A DNA stretch of 44,035 nucleotides from a virus, in IMG/VR virus record IMGVR_UViG_3300030098_004159, positions 1-44,035 of that record; one strand, written 5' to 3'. The translations under genes were made by a program, and so were the position numbers. The notes under the pieces are model-generated. The model had not been told where the DNA came from. It saw only the letters and a list, made by a program, of their open reading frames with translations, and made no database searches. Position 1 is the first letter of the stretch, and each line of letters opens with the position of its first letter. Below are positions 1 to 6,718 of the stretch, piece by piece.

Positions 1-615
1 ATACCCGGTACAACACGATACAAAAAACAATTAGAAAAAGAAAAGAAAAAAAGAGAGGAGAAGAAAAAGAAAAAAGATGCTCTTTATATGAGTAAGTTTT
101 CAGATAAGTATCATAAGGAAATGGCAGAAAGGCAGAAAAAATTTGAAGCTAAAAATGCTACAAAGAAAGAAGAATCTAAAACTAAAACTCAAAAGAAAGA
201 AAACAACAAATCTACAACACCAGATAATAAAAAAGTAGAAAAGAAAGTAGAGAAAACACGCCTTACAAAAGAAGAAAGGAAAAAGCATGAAAAGATTGCT
301 AAAGACGAAAGAAAAAAAATGGTGAATGAAAAAGGTGAAAAAAAAGCTAAAGGTGCTACGACTAAAGGTGGTCCAGTTAAAGATGGTGTTAAATTTGCAA
401 GATCTAAAGGTGATGACTTAGCTGGCTTTAGAAGAGGACCGGGTACAGGTAGAAAAGATACTAGCATTACTAAACACCTTAAAAAATCTGGTTTTACTGA
501 AGATCGTTTAGCTCGTCTAAGAAAGAAACATGCTGAATTTAAAGCTAAGAAAAAAGCTTTTAGACAAAATAAAAGAAATAAAAACAAATTAAAGAAAAAT
601 ACTATGGGAGGCTAA
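1..615 (+). CDS. Lysine-rich hypothetical protein, 5' end cut by window edge
   Basis: The frame is open from base 1, so the gene probably begins before the window; the first internal ATG is at 88 (175 aa from there). The visible protein is extremely rich in Lys and Glu over its first two thirds, suggesting a charged helical or disordered nucleic-acid-binding segment. The last 80 residues are less biased and contain a Gly/Arg patch (GFRRGPGTGRKD) followed by a basic helix. It ends one base before the next gene, with a GGGAGG ribosome site for that gene inside its last codons. It sits where T7 keeps its small terminase (gene 18), just upstream of the terminase block, but I see no small-terminase signature and do not assign that role. 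The open frame is certain; the function is unknown. Confidence 0.75.
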   Translation: MPGTTRYKKQLEKEKKKREEKKKKKDALYMSKFSDKYHKEMAERQKKFEAKNATKKEESKTKTQKKENNKSTTPDNKKVEKKVEKTRLTKEERKKHEKIAKDERKKMVNEKGEKKAKGATTKGGPVKDGVKFARSKGDDLAGFRRGPGTGRKDTSITKHLKKSGFTEDRLARLRKKHAEFKAKKKAFRQNKRNKNKLKKNTMGG

Positions 616-616
616 C

Positions 617-1678
617 ATGGGTTATAAAGCCAAAATTGCCAAAACTGTATTATCTGAATGGGGAGAAACGTTAGGTACTAAAATCTTTGGCAAAAATATT
701 CCTACTAATGTCAGACCTTTATTAAGCAATGGTTCAGAAGCTATTTCTAAAATGGATGCTTTAACTTTTAGTAAAGCTATAGATTTAGATGGAGAAGTTC
801 AAGAACCTTTAAGTCAATTACTACGAAATGCTGGTGATGGTGACGATGATGCTTTTGGATTATTAGCTAATGCTGCACGAGATTTTCAAGTTGAAGATCA
901 AAGTCAAAGAGTTTTAAATCAAACTAGAAAAAACATAAGTGTTGCTAGAAATAAAAGTAGATTACCTACAAAACTAGGTAGATCAATTATTGCTCAAAAT
1001 CAAACTCCTGCTCCTAGTCCTAAAAGAGCTAAATCTATACCCCCTAATTTACCTCAAGACGAAATTGATGCATACATCGAAATGGCAGAAGCTGCACTTT
1101 TGTCTGGTAAAAAGAATAGAGTAGATGTACCTTATTTAACTGATAAAGATGGTAGAACATTTAGATTAGATAACAAGGGAAATCAAAAGTATGGTTTACA
1201 AGATCAAGAATTAAAAAATGCTCGAAATGCTAAGTTACAAGAAGTAAGAACTAAGAAAGGTAATTTAACAACTAGACCCGGTGTAGATCAAAGAGAATTT
1301 TATGCAGATCCTGATTTTGAGGCTAGGCATAAAAAGAATGTAGAAGAACCTCATCATAGAGCACCATTACATCCTTCATCTAAACTTAAAGAAGGTTTAA
1401 CAGTTAAAGAACGTAAACAAGTTGATTCTATATTAGAAGCAGTAGGTATTGTATTAGGTAATGACAAATTTAATAGAGATAATTTACCTAAACAAGTTCA
1501 TAAACAATTACATTCTTGGTTAAAGAAAAATAAATTGTTATTAGGTGATATTGATATGTCTACATTAAGTATGCGTGAGCGTATGAAATATATTAGACAA
1601 TTTATTATGGATATGCAAAAGTCTGATCAAAAAACTTACGAATTAATGCAACAGTTTATACAGCAAAGTAGACAATGA
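617..1678 (+). CDS. HNH-like putative endonuclease upstream of terminase
   Basis: A 353-aa protein with a good ribosome site (GGGAGG, 605-610) before ATG 617. Residues 1-140 are a non-conserved helical region. The C-terminal part has His246-His247 (context EEPHHRAPL), then Asn286/Asn289, a Leu-Pro, His295 and His299 (VHKQLH). This spacing resembles the HH...N...H..H pattern of HNH/AHH-type His-Me finger nucleases. The stop overlaps the terminase start as ATGA (1675-1678), so the two are translationally coupled. HNH proteins next to terminase genes assist packaging cleavage in several cos-type phages; a similar role here is inference. Alternatively it is a homing-like or structural protein. 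Gene certain, nuclease call moderate. Confidence 0.6.
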   Translation: MGYKAKIAKTVLSEWGETLGTKIFGKNIPTNVRPLLSNGSEAISKMDALTFSKAIDLDGEVQEPLSQLLRNAGDGDDDAFGLLANAARDFQVEDQSQRVLNQTRKNISVARNKSRLPTKLGRSIIAQNQTPAPSPKRAKSIPPNLPQDEIDAYIEMAEAALLSGKKNRVDVPYLTDKDGRTFRLDNKGNQKYGLQDQELKNARNAKLQEVRTKKGNLTTRPGVDQREFYADPDFEARHKKNVEEPHHRAPLHPSSKLKEGLTVKERKQVDSILEAVGIVLGNDKFNRDNLPKQVHKQLHSWLKKNKLLLGDIDMSTLSMRERMKYIRQFIMDMQKSDQKTYELMQQFIQQSRQ

Positions 1679-3408
1679 CAGACGTTTTAACATCATTACA
1701 AGAAGACTTTAAACTGTTCCTGCAAGCTTTGTGGGATCAGTTAGATCTTCCTTCGCCTACGAGGGCACAATATGCAATTGCTGATTACCTGCAGAATGGT
1801 CCCAAGAGGCTTCAGATTCAGGCGTTCAGAGGTGTTGGTAAGTCTTGGATTACTGGTGCTTTTGTGTTATGGACGCTATTTAAAGATCCGGAAAAGAAGA
1901 TAATGATTATCTCTGCGTCTAAAGAACGTGCAGATAACATGTCTATATTCCTACAAAAACTTATTATTGAAACCCCATGGCTAAAACATCTCCAACCCAA
2001 ATCGGACGATTCTCGTTGGTCTCGCATCAGCTTCGACGTAAACTGTTCACCTCACCAAGCACCAAGCGTAAAGTCGGTGGGAATTACTGGGCAGCTCACC
2101 GGAAGCAGAGCAGATCTCATGATTTTAGACGATATCGAGGTTCCGGGAAATTCTATGACGGAGTTAATGCGTGAGAAGTTACTTCAACTCTGTACCGAAG
2201 CCGAGTCAATCCTTACGCCGAAAGACGATAGCCGTATTATGTATCTCGGGACTCCTCAGACTACTTTTACTGTTTATCGTAAGTTGGCAGAGCGGAGTTA
2301 TCGACCATTTGTTTGGCCAGCAAGATACCCCAAATCCCTCAGTAATTACGAAGGACTCTTAGCTCCACAGCTACAAGAAGATATAGATATGGGTGCTGAG
2401 TCTTGGGATGTTACAGATCCTGACAGATTTGACGCCGATGACCTTATAGATCGTGAAGCATCTATGGGTAGATCTAATTTCATGCTACAGTTTATGTTAG
2501 ATACATCTTTAAGTGATGCTGAAAAGTTCCCACTTAAGATGGCTGATCTAATTGTAACTAGCGTTAACCCTAAAGAAGCACCTGATGCAATCGTCTGGTG
2601 CTCCGATCCTAGTAACGTAATCAAAGAATTACCGACGGTTGGTTTACCGGGAGACTATTTCTACAAGCCAATGCAGCTTCAAGGTCAATGGGGTGAATAT
2701 ACAGAGACTATATGCAGCGTAGACCCCTCTGGAAGGGGTTCAGATGAGACTGCAGCAGCTTATATATCCCAAAAGAATGGTTTCCTATACCTACACGAAA
2801 TGAGAGCCTATAGAGACGGTTATAGCGACGCTACACTATTAGACATATTACGTGGATGTAAAAAATATGACGTATCTACTTTAGTAATCGAGACAAACTT
2901 TGGAGATGGTATAGTTAGTGAACTTTTTAAGAAACACCTTCAACAAACAAAGCAGAACATTTTTGTGGATGAAGTTCGAGCGAATGTTAGGAAAGAAGAC
3001 CGAATCATTGATAGTCTGGAACCTGTTCTTAACCAACATCGCCTTGTTGTTAATAGGGGTGTCATTGATTGGGATTATAACTCAAACAAAGACGCAGCAC
3101 CTGAAGAAAGACTCCTCTACATGCTCTTCTACCAAATGTCTAGAATGTGTAGAGAAAAAGGTGCAGTAAAACATGATGACAGATTAGATTGCCTTGCTCA
3201 AGGAGTTAAATACTACACAGATGCATTAGCTATCTCAGCCTATGAACAAGTTAAACTACGTGAACGTGAAGACTTCCAAGACATGCTAGATACATGGGCA
3301 GATGATCCTATGGCAGCAGCTAATCATATGGTCTTAGGTATGGATTTAGAGCAACGTAAGAAGGCTAGAGGTATAAATTCCGGAAAAGGCATCCCTACTT
3401 GGATCTGA
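1675..3408 (+). CDS. terL: Terminase large subunit (T7 gp19-like)
   Basis: The packaging motor that translocates phage DNA into proheads and cuts concatemers (577 aa; T7 gp19 is 586). The N-terminal ATPase shows a Walker A loop, FRGVGKS, at residues 51-57 and a Walker B, DLMILDDIE, near 147-155. The C-terminal RNase H-like nuclease shows its acidic residues in three places: SVDPSGRGSDET, LVIETNFGDG and HDDRLDCL. The start overlaps the upstream stop (ATGA). It acts with the portal (18878-20518). A cluster of hairpins follows its stop. Its codon use is less AT-rich than that of the gene before it. High confidence from motif order and length. Confidence 0.97.
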   Translation: MTDVLTSLQEDFKLFLQALWDQLDLPSPTRAQYAIADYLQNGPKRLQIQAFRGVGKSWITGAFVLWTLFKDPEKKIMIISASKERADNMSIFLQKLIIETPWLKHLQPKSDDSRWSRISFDVNCSPHQAPSVKSVGITGQLTGSRADLMILDDIEVPGNSMTELMREKLLQLCTEAESILTPKDDSRIMYLGTPQTTFTVYRKLAERSYRPFVWPARYPKSLSNYEGLLAPQLQEDIDMGAESWDVTDPDRFDADDLIDREASMGRSNFMLQFMLDTSLSDAEKFPLKMADLIVTSVNPKEAPDAIVWCSDPSNVIKELPTVGLPGDYFYKPMQLQGQWGEYTETICSVDPSGRGSDETAAAYISQKNGFLYLHEMRAYRDGYSDATLLDILRGCKKYDVSTLVIETNFGDGIVSELFKKHLQQTKQNIFVDEVRANVRKEDRIIDSLEPVLNQHRLVVNRGVIDWDYNSNKDAAPEERLLYMLFYQMSRMCREKGAVKHDDRLDCLAQGVKYYTDALAISAYEQVKLREREDFQDMLDTWADDPMAAANHMVLGMDLEQRKKARGINSGKGIPTWI

Positions 3409-3457
3409 CCGGTCCCTGACGTATACAGGGGGAGAGAAGGGTGGACTCGACCCCTAT

Positions 3458-3492
3458 GAGGAAGTTGTCGTCTTAACAGACAACACTTCCTC
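3458..3492 (+). terminator. Hairpin downstream of terminase, possible terminator or processing site
   Basis: GAGGAAG pairs with CTTCCTC and TTGTC pairs with GACAA, separated by a 2-nt bulge, with a 9-nt loop, giving a 12-bp stem. Two smaller hairpins precede it: CCCTG/CAGGG at 3414-3430 and GGGT/ACCC around 3440-3454. There is no strong T-run after the stem, so it may be an RNA processing or stability site rather than an intrinsic terminator. It fills most of the gap between terL and talC. Confidence 0.45.
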
Positions 3493-3556
3493 TCTATACC
3501 TATTTCCCCTTAATGGACATACTTATAACACCTCCACCAACTTACTCTACCCTACT

Positions 3557-4195
3557 ATGAGAATATTTTTAGATACAGCAGATGTTGATGCAGTTGCAAG
3601 AAGAGTTGATACTGGATTAATAAGTGGTGTTACCACTAACCCAACCCTCATTAGAAAAAGCGGAAGAAAACCTTCAAATGTTTACTATCAGTTAGATAAC
3701 TTAGACTATATAACAGACGTTAGCATAGAAGTTGTTGCAGATACAGCAGTACAAATGTACGAAGAAGGGATAACTGCAGCAGATAACTACGAAACTGCAA
3801 CCATAAAGTTACCGTGTACTGAAGAAGGGTTAAAAGCGTGTATGATGTTAAATGATCAAAAGGTACGTACGAATGTAACCTTAGTATTTAGTCCAGCTCA
3901 AGCAATATTAGCTAGTTTAGCAGGTGCTAGGTATATATCTCCCTTTGTTGGAAGGTTAAATGATAATTCAGTAGATGGATTGAAGTTAATTAGTGATATA
4001 TCTGCCTTACATATGCCATGTACACAGATATTAGCCGCTTCTATACGTGATGTACCTTCGGTAAGCCAAGCATTCCGATATGGTGCCGATATATGTACTT
4101 TACCTCCGGCAATATTCGATAAAATGTATAAACATGTACTAACTGACCAAGGTTTAGCTCAATTTAACAAAGATTATGCAGACACCAACACTTAA
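3557..4195 (+). CDS. talC: Transaldolase (cyanophage TalC type)
   Basis: Small transaldolase of 212 aa, matching the TalC/fructose-6-phosphate-aldolase-like subfamily rather than long host TalB. It transfers a dihydroxyacetone unit in the pentose phosphate pathway in the host cytoplasm, which supports NADPH and ribose-5-phosphate supply for phage dNTP synthesis. Visible family features: the N-terminal FLDTAD strand, GVTTNPTLI, the Schiff-base lysine Lys84 in ATIKLP, NVTLVFSPAQA, and SPFVGRLND near the C-terminal half. It is an auxiliary metabolic gene of cyanophages and lies at the right end of this genome type. It has no clear Shine-Dalgarno site. The next ORF overlaps its last 20 bases. Confidence 0.96.
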   Translation: MRIFLDTADVDAVARRVDTGLISGVTTNPTLIRKSGRKPSNVYYQLDNLDYITDVSIEVVADTAVQMYEEGITAADNYETATIKLPCTEEGLKACMMLNDQKVRTNVTLVFSPAQAILASLAGARYISPFVGRLNDNSVDGLKLISDISALHMPCTQILAASIRDVPSVSQAFRYGADICTLPPAIFDKMYKHVLTDQGLAQFNKDYADTNT

Positions 4196-4463
4196 ATTAC
4201 GTATATTTCAAGATATACATAAACGATTCAAAAATCCTCCGTGGTTAGGCTTTTTAGTGCTGGGATTTCTGATTGGATTAGAAGAACAGTATATTAATCT
4301 TAAAACTAAGCTTACTGTAGATGAGGCTATAAAGAATTACAAGGAGGAGACTGAGGAAGAGGACGTTAAACCTAAAGTAGTCGAACATGAGGATGGTAGT
4401 ATGTCTATACGCTCACCTTGGGCAAGCTTTAAGGATGATGATGGTCCTACATTTTTGACATAA
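4176..4463 (+). CDS. Small single-pass membrane protein with acidic tail
   Basis: A 95-aa ORF that begins inside the last codons of talC in another frame. Residues about 22-34 (WLGFLVLGFLIG) form one short hydrophobic segment after a basic N-terminus (KLRIFQDIHKRFK), suggesting an N-in membrane anchor. The rest is strongly acidic (EETEEEDV, EHEDG) and ends in a DDD-rich tail. I do not recognise the family. Small membrane proteins at the right end of phage genomes are often lysis proteins, and no other holin candidate is visible, but one transmembrane span alone does not prove that. It is followed by the 361-bp non-coding block. Confidence 0.7.
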   Translation: MQTPTLKLRIFQDIHKRFKNPPWLGFLVLGFLIGLEEQYINLKTKLTVDEAIKNYKEETEEEDVKPKVVEHEDGSMSIRSPWASFKDDDGPTFLT

Positions 4464-4481
4464 TTTTCTGAAGTGATTGCA

Positions 4482-4495
4482 GTATCATTTGATAC
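4482..4495. repeat. Dyad GTATCATTTGATAC, copy 1
   Basis: A perfect inverted repeat with 5-bp arms (GTATC/GATAC) around ATTT, 18 bases after the stop of the small membrane protein. An identical 14-mer occurs at 6560-6573, also shortly after a gene stop. It could be an operator or an RNA hairpin; it is followed by A-runs rather than T-runs, so it is not a + strand intrinsic terminator. Confidence 0.7.
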
Positions 4496-4528
4496 AAAAA
4501 AACCCCCCAATGGGTACATTAGAATGTG

Positions 4529-4667
4529 CCGCTCGCTACGCTCGCTCTTTTTTCCTGCGGCGGCGGCGGATGAAAATGGTTATCGTTTTCATTTACCGCT
4601 CGCTTCGCTCGCTTGCGTGGAAATGGTTATCATTTTCATTGGGGGAGCGAGTGCGAAGCACGAGCGG
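4529..4667. repeat. GC-rich interleaved direct and inverted repeat cluster
   Basis: Two kinds of repeat alternate. Type A is CCGCTCGCTACGCTCGCT at 4529-4546 and the same with one change (A to T) at 4596-4613. A third, imperfect, inverted copy lies at 4646-4667. Type B is a 22-mer at 4572-4593 and again at 4619-4640, differing at two positions. Each B copy folds into a 7-bp stem around GTTAT (GAAAATG/CGTTTTC and GGAAATG/CATTTTC), each with one G-U pair at a different place. A GCGGCGGCGGCGG run lies between A and B. The composition is far more GC-rich than the rest of the window. Confidence 0.75.
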
Positions 4668-4766
4668 GTCTCACCTTTGCGACAGTTGAGATAGTCTCAC
4701 CTATGATACTGATGAGACTGGCTGCTCATCTGTTGCGCTACTAATGTTACAGAATGTAAAGCGCAG

Positions 4767-4795
4767 TTGACATGCTCAACAAATGCTGCTATTAT
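4767..4795 (+). promoter_or_regulatory. Host sigma70-type early promoter P1
   Basis: A perfect -35 TTGACA (4767-4772), a 17-bp spacer and a -10 TATTAT (4790-4795) within an AT run, giving a start near 4802, about 23 bases before the first small early gene. The -35 is overlapped by the inverted repeat GTTGA-CATGC-TCAAC (4766-4780), a possible operator. It is well placed to drive early genes and the RNA polymerase gene with host polymerase. Confidence 0.8.
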
Positions 4796-4824
4796 AATAA
4801 TATAAACAATCAGAGGTAAAACTT

Positions 4825-4953
4825 ATGAGCCATGCAGTAAACGACGAACTATTAGAAACACTATATGAAGAAGTAAAAGAAGAGTTCCCAAAAGCTTTAG
4901 AACCTTTTGTAATTGCTGAAGTCTACAAAAGATTTGAAGATATGAGTATGTAA
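4825..4953 (+). CDS. Small early acidic protein, 42 aa
   Basis: The first ORF after promoter P1. It starts at ATG 4825 after a CAGAGGT ribosome site and ends with TAA at 4953. The 42-aa product is acidic and helical (ELLETLYEEVKEEFP, then EVYKRFEDMSM), with no membrane segment and no family I recognise. Its position directly under a strong host-type promoter suggests an immediate-early, possibly host-takeover, function. The promoter and ribosome site are the main support that it is translated. Confidence 0.6.
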   Translation: MSHAVNDELLETLYEEVKEEFPKALEPFVIAEVYKRFEDMSM

Positions 4954-4970
4954 CAAAATGTAAATAACAC

Positions 4971-4999
4971 TTGACTTATTACTCATTATCATTTATTAT
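4971..4999 (+). promoter_or_regulatory. Host sigma70-type early promoter P2
   Basis: -35 TTGACT (4971-4976), a 17-bp spacer and -10 TATTAT (4994-4999), with a predicted start near 5006, 16 bases before the next small gene. It has the same -10 and the same spacing as P1, 204 bp upstream. Confidence 0.75.
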
Positions 5000-5021
5000 T
5001 AAAGTATAGACAACTAACACT

Positions 5022-5156
5022 ATGAACTATCTTCAACAACTACAAGCAGACATTGACAGACTACAACATCAATGCAAACCACAATTAATGACGGTAAGGT
5101 TTACTAAATTACCATCAACAATTAATAGACCTAGAAAAGCTGTAAGGTGGAACTAA
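5022..5156 (+). CDS. Small early protein, 44 aa
   Basis: ATG 5022 to TAA 5156, directly downstream of promoter P2. The N-terminal half is a Gln/Leu/Asp helix (YLQQLQADIDRLQHQ), likely a short coiled coil. The second half is basic and ends in RKAVRWN. It has no clear ribosome site, and its stop overlaps the next start as TAATG. I do not recognise it. Support comes from its promoter-proximal position and tight coupling to its neighbour. Confidence 0.5.
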   Translation: MNYLQQLQADIDRLQHQCKPQLMTVRFTKLPSTINRPRKAVRWN

Positions 5157-5293
5157 TGACTAAAACACAATCAACCAAAGTATTTGATGATGACCCATTC
5201 GGATTTAAAAAAGCTTTGAATGTTAAATCATTAAATAATCTAAATCAAAAACAAATCGAACAAATAGCGAGGATTTTAAAAAATGTCAAATGA
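5156..5293 (+). CDS. Small early protein, 45 aa
   Basis: Starts at the TAATG overlap with the preceding gene and ends at 5293. The N-terminus carries an acidic patch (VFDDDPFGF). The second half is a basic amphipathic helix (NQKQIEQIARILKNVK). It overlaps the next gene by 11 bases. I see no known family. The chained overlaps on both sides make it a plausible member of the early operon. Confidence 0.5.
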   Translation: MTKTQSTKVFDDDPFGFKKALNVKSLNNLNQKQIEQIARILKNVK

Positions 5294-5438
5294 TAAAATG
5301 ATTTATGATGATGCTAGATCTATTGGATTAGACTATGAAACATTTAAGAAATTTGAATCACTATTCAATAATCACAATAACGACGACGAGCCAGAGGTTG
5401 GCGACTTCACAATTAAAGGTAACACATTATGGCTATGA
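5283..5438 (+). CDS. Small early acidic protein, 51 aa
   Basis: ATG 5283 to TGA 5438, overlapping both neighbours by about 10 bases. The product is helical then acidic (NNDDEPEVGDF). It contains one copy of the dispersed TCACAATAAC motif at 5372-5381, read here as His-Asn-Asn. No recognised domain. A GGTAAC-type weak ribosome site for the following gene lies near its end. Confidence 0.5.
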   Translation: MSNDKMIYDDARSIGLDYETFKKFESLFNNHNNDDEPEVGDFTIKGNTLWL

Positions 5439-5623
5439 TTACAAACAAACAAAAAGATGAGCTTGCAATCGCTCGTGAAAATGACGACAGACGCAACTTA
5501 TCATATATTACATTATGTAACGATGATTTGCTATACTTAGTTGATCATTGCTATAATAGAATTGGAGAGGACAGATTAAAGAATATTTGTGATCGTCTCC
5601 TATTATCCGCACTAACTCATTAA
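5429..5623 (+). CDS. Small early hypothetical protein, 64 aa
   Basis: Starts at ATG 5429 with AAAGG about 12 bases upstream, overlapping the preceding gene by 10 bases. It is a soluble helical protein with mixed charge (KQKDELAIARENDDRRN) followed by a Leu/Tyr-rich helix (DDLLYLVDHCYNRIGEDRL). No family recognised. It is part of the early chain of small genes that ends at the RNA polymerase gene. Confidence 0.6.
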   Translation: MAMITNKQKDELAIARENDDRRNLSYITLCNDDLLYLVDHCYNRIGEDRLKNICDRLLLSALTH

Positions 5624-5628
5624 CTATT

Positions 5629-5904
5629 ATGGAATTAAAATCATTCGCCACTAATCGTACATTGTTAACTTTTGACGACGGCACCGAGATTTTCTTTAGT
5701 TATGAAACTCCAGTTGCTGGATACTCAAACAAATTAGGTTATGTTAAAACAAATACATGGTATAGTTCGACAACTACTCGCCACATTAACAGATACTTAA
5801 ACGATGTTTTGATTACTTCAACCGTTAGCGAACTTAAAGTATCTGAGGTTGACCAATCAGTAATCAACAACCTAATCAGAGAATATATACCTAATAGGTA
5901 TTAA
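5629..5904 (+). CDS. DUF8033-like small phage protein
   Basis: A 91-aa protein. It has a beta-strand pattern with FFSYETPVAGY, then a Tyr/Thr stretch (KTNTWYSSTTTRHINRYL). The combination of an F.SY.TPVA strand and the W-S-T-T-RHIN-L motif is typical of a small, widespread phage domain I recall as DUF8033. No biochemical function is known to me. The last third is an amphipathic helix. It follows the upstream gene by 5 bases with no ribosome site. A TCACAATAAC motif (5910-5919) lies just after the stop. Confidence 0.7.
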   Translation: MELKSFATNRTLLTFDDGTEIFFSYETPVAGYSNKLGYVKTNTWYSSTTTRHINRYLNDVLITSTVSELKVSEVDQSVINNLIREYIPNRY

Positions 5905-5942
5905 TACTCTCACAATAACTTTCACTCACTCAATTTATTATT

Positions 5943-6257
5943 ATGTTTAACATGTTTATTTCAGTTCCCAAAAGATCATCAACATTTTTAAATGATGTTA
6001 AAGTTGATCTCGTTAATGGCAAAGCCGTTGCCTACTTTGACGATGGTAACGTTTACGGATACCGCTTTGTATCTAAGAAAGCAATATTAAATATATTGTT
6101 TAATCCTTCAATCAGTCTAGGTTTTTGGTGTAATAGAAATCTATTCAATTCAAACAGAGCCGTTGAAGATTGGAGTGTAATCCCTAAAGAGAATAAAACA
6201 ATGCGCAATGGCTACCGCAAAACACACGCCGACGTTAACTTACCACACTTTATCTAA
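5943..6257 (+). CDS. KTSC-like domain small early protein
   Basis: A 104-aa protein. Residues about 18-70 have the pattern V-DL-NGKAVAYFDDGNVYGYRFVSKKAI, then NPSISLGFWCNRN. This resembles the KTSC domain of phage and bacterial proteins: a strand carrying a short acidic turn, an aromatic strand, and a helix ending in G-F-N. The remainder is basic. It overlaps the next gene as TAATG (6257). Function unknown; KTSC domains have been linked to RNA or nucleotide processing only by association. Confidence 0.65.
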   Translation: MFNMFISVPKRSSTFLNDVKVDLVNGKAVAYFDDGNVYGYRFVSKKAILNILFNPSISLGFWCNRNLFNSNRAVEDWSVIPKENKTMRNGYRKTHADVNLPHFI

Positions 6258-6541
6258 TGAACACTTATCAAATGTATTTAGGTTTAACACGTCCAGATAA
6301 TGAAACCATTACTACTGAACAGTTCAACGCCTATACTAAAGAAGTCCTTGATACATTATTCGACGGTTACACCATATCGGACGCCGTCGGTAATTGGAAA
6401 GGAGAACGGGAACAAACTAAGATAGTTTCCATATGTACCGAGTATAAGAACTTAGTCAACAAAGCGGCTGAATTATACAAGGTTTATTTTGAACAAGACG
6501 CTGTAGCAATTAATATATTGCCAGCTCTGGAGATGGTGTAA
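6257..6541 (+). CDS. DUF3574-like small early protein
   Basis: A 94-aa protein starting in TAATG. Its pattern YLGLTRPDNETITTEQF, then FDGYTISDAVGNWKGEREQT, then IVSICTEY and a helix leading to YKVYFEQDAVAIN resembles the DUF3574/antibiotic-monooxygenase-like alpha-beta fold. This fold occurs in many phages as a stand-alone small protein. No catalytic residues can be named. It is the last gene before the repeat-rich intergenic block at 6542-6757. Confidence 0.6.
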   Translation: MNTYQMYLGLTRPDNETITTEQFNAYTKEVLDTLFDGYTISDAVGNWKGEREQTKIVSICTEYKNLVNKAAELYKVYFEQDAVAINILPALEMV

Positions 6542-6559
6542 CTTCTACACCTCTCCTTT

Positions 6560-6573
6560 GTATCATTTGATAC
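6560..6573. repeat. Dyad GTATCATTTGATAC, copy 2
   Basis: Identical to the 14-mer at 4482-4495 and again placed about 20 bases after a gene stop. Here it precedes the tandem TCACAATAAC repeats. Exact repetition of a palindrome at two intergenic sites suggests a binding site or a structured RNA element. Confidence 0.7.
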
Positions 6574-6576
6574 TAT

Positions 6577-6622
6577 TCACAATAACTCACAATAACTTAT
6601 TCACAATAAGTTTCACAATAAC
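6577..6622 (+). repeat. Tandem TCACAATAAC repeats
   Basis: Three exact copies (6577-6586, 6587-6596, 6613-6622) and one with a single change (6601-6610, ending AAG) lie within 46 bases. The first two are directly adjacent with a 10-bp period, about one helical turn. This is the densest cluster of a motif that recurs across 5.3-17.1 kb. Confidence 0.85.
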
Positions 6623-6625
6623 TAC

Positions 6626-6718
6626 AAGGACGCAAGGACGCAACCACACTACTACAAGGACGCATGAGCAGCCACCTACTCTTTCGCATATACCGAGCAG
6701 CACGACTGCAAGGACGCA
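6626..6718 (+). repeat. AAGGACGCA repeats
   Basis: Four exact copies at 6626-6634, 6634-6642, 6656-6664 and 6710-6718, directly after the TCACAATAAC cluster. A variant, AGGGACGCA, follows the TCACAATAAC pair at 7686-7707, just before a gene start at 7724. The AAGGA core could act as a ribosome site where an ATG follows (6664), but the other copies have none. Confidence 0.75.

Larger units (their letters stand above)
4464..4824. other. Non-coding, hairpin-rich block, possible genome terminus and control region
   Basis: This is the longest gene-free stretch in the window (361 bp). It holds a 14-bp dyad (4482-4495), a run of A then C (4496-4508), a GC-rich cluster of direct and inverted repeats (4529-4667), two GTCTCACCT-type short repeats (about 4668-4700) and a host-type promoter (4767-4795). 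The reading frames that cross it are built from repeats and have no coding character. It separates the late right-end genes (terL, talC) from the first early genes, the position at which T7-like genomes have their ends; that it is the terminus is inference. Confidence 0.6.

Noticed and set aside
100-587. Minus-strand frames opposite the lysine-rich gene
   Set aside because: Phe/Leu-rich antisense products are the direct consequence of Lys/Glu-rich codons on the + strand.
3436-3460. Minus-strand GGGTCGAGTCC, resembling a tRNA T-arm or an att site within a tRNA
   Set aside because: The 5-bp stem and 7-base loop do not form and the rest of a tRNA is missing. No integrase is seen in the window.
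4473-4694. Two overlapping frames of about 70 codons in the GC-rich repeat block
   Set aside because: Both are built from the repeats, give low-complexity Arg/Ser/Leu products and have no neighbouring coding signal.
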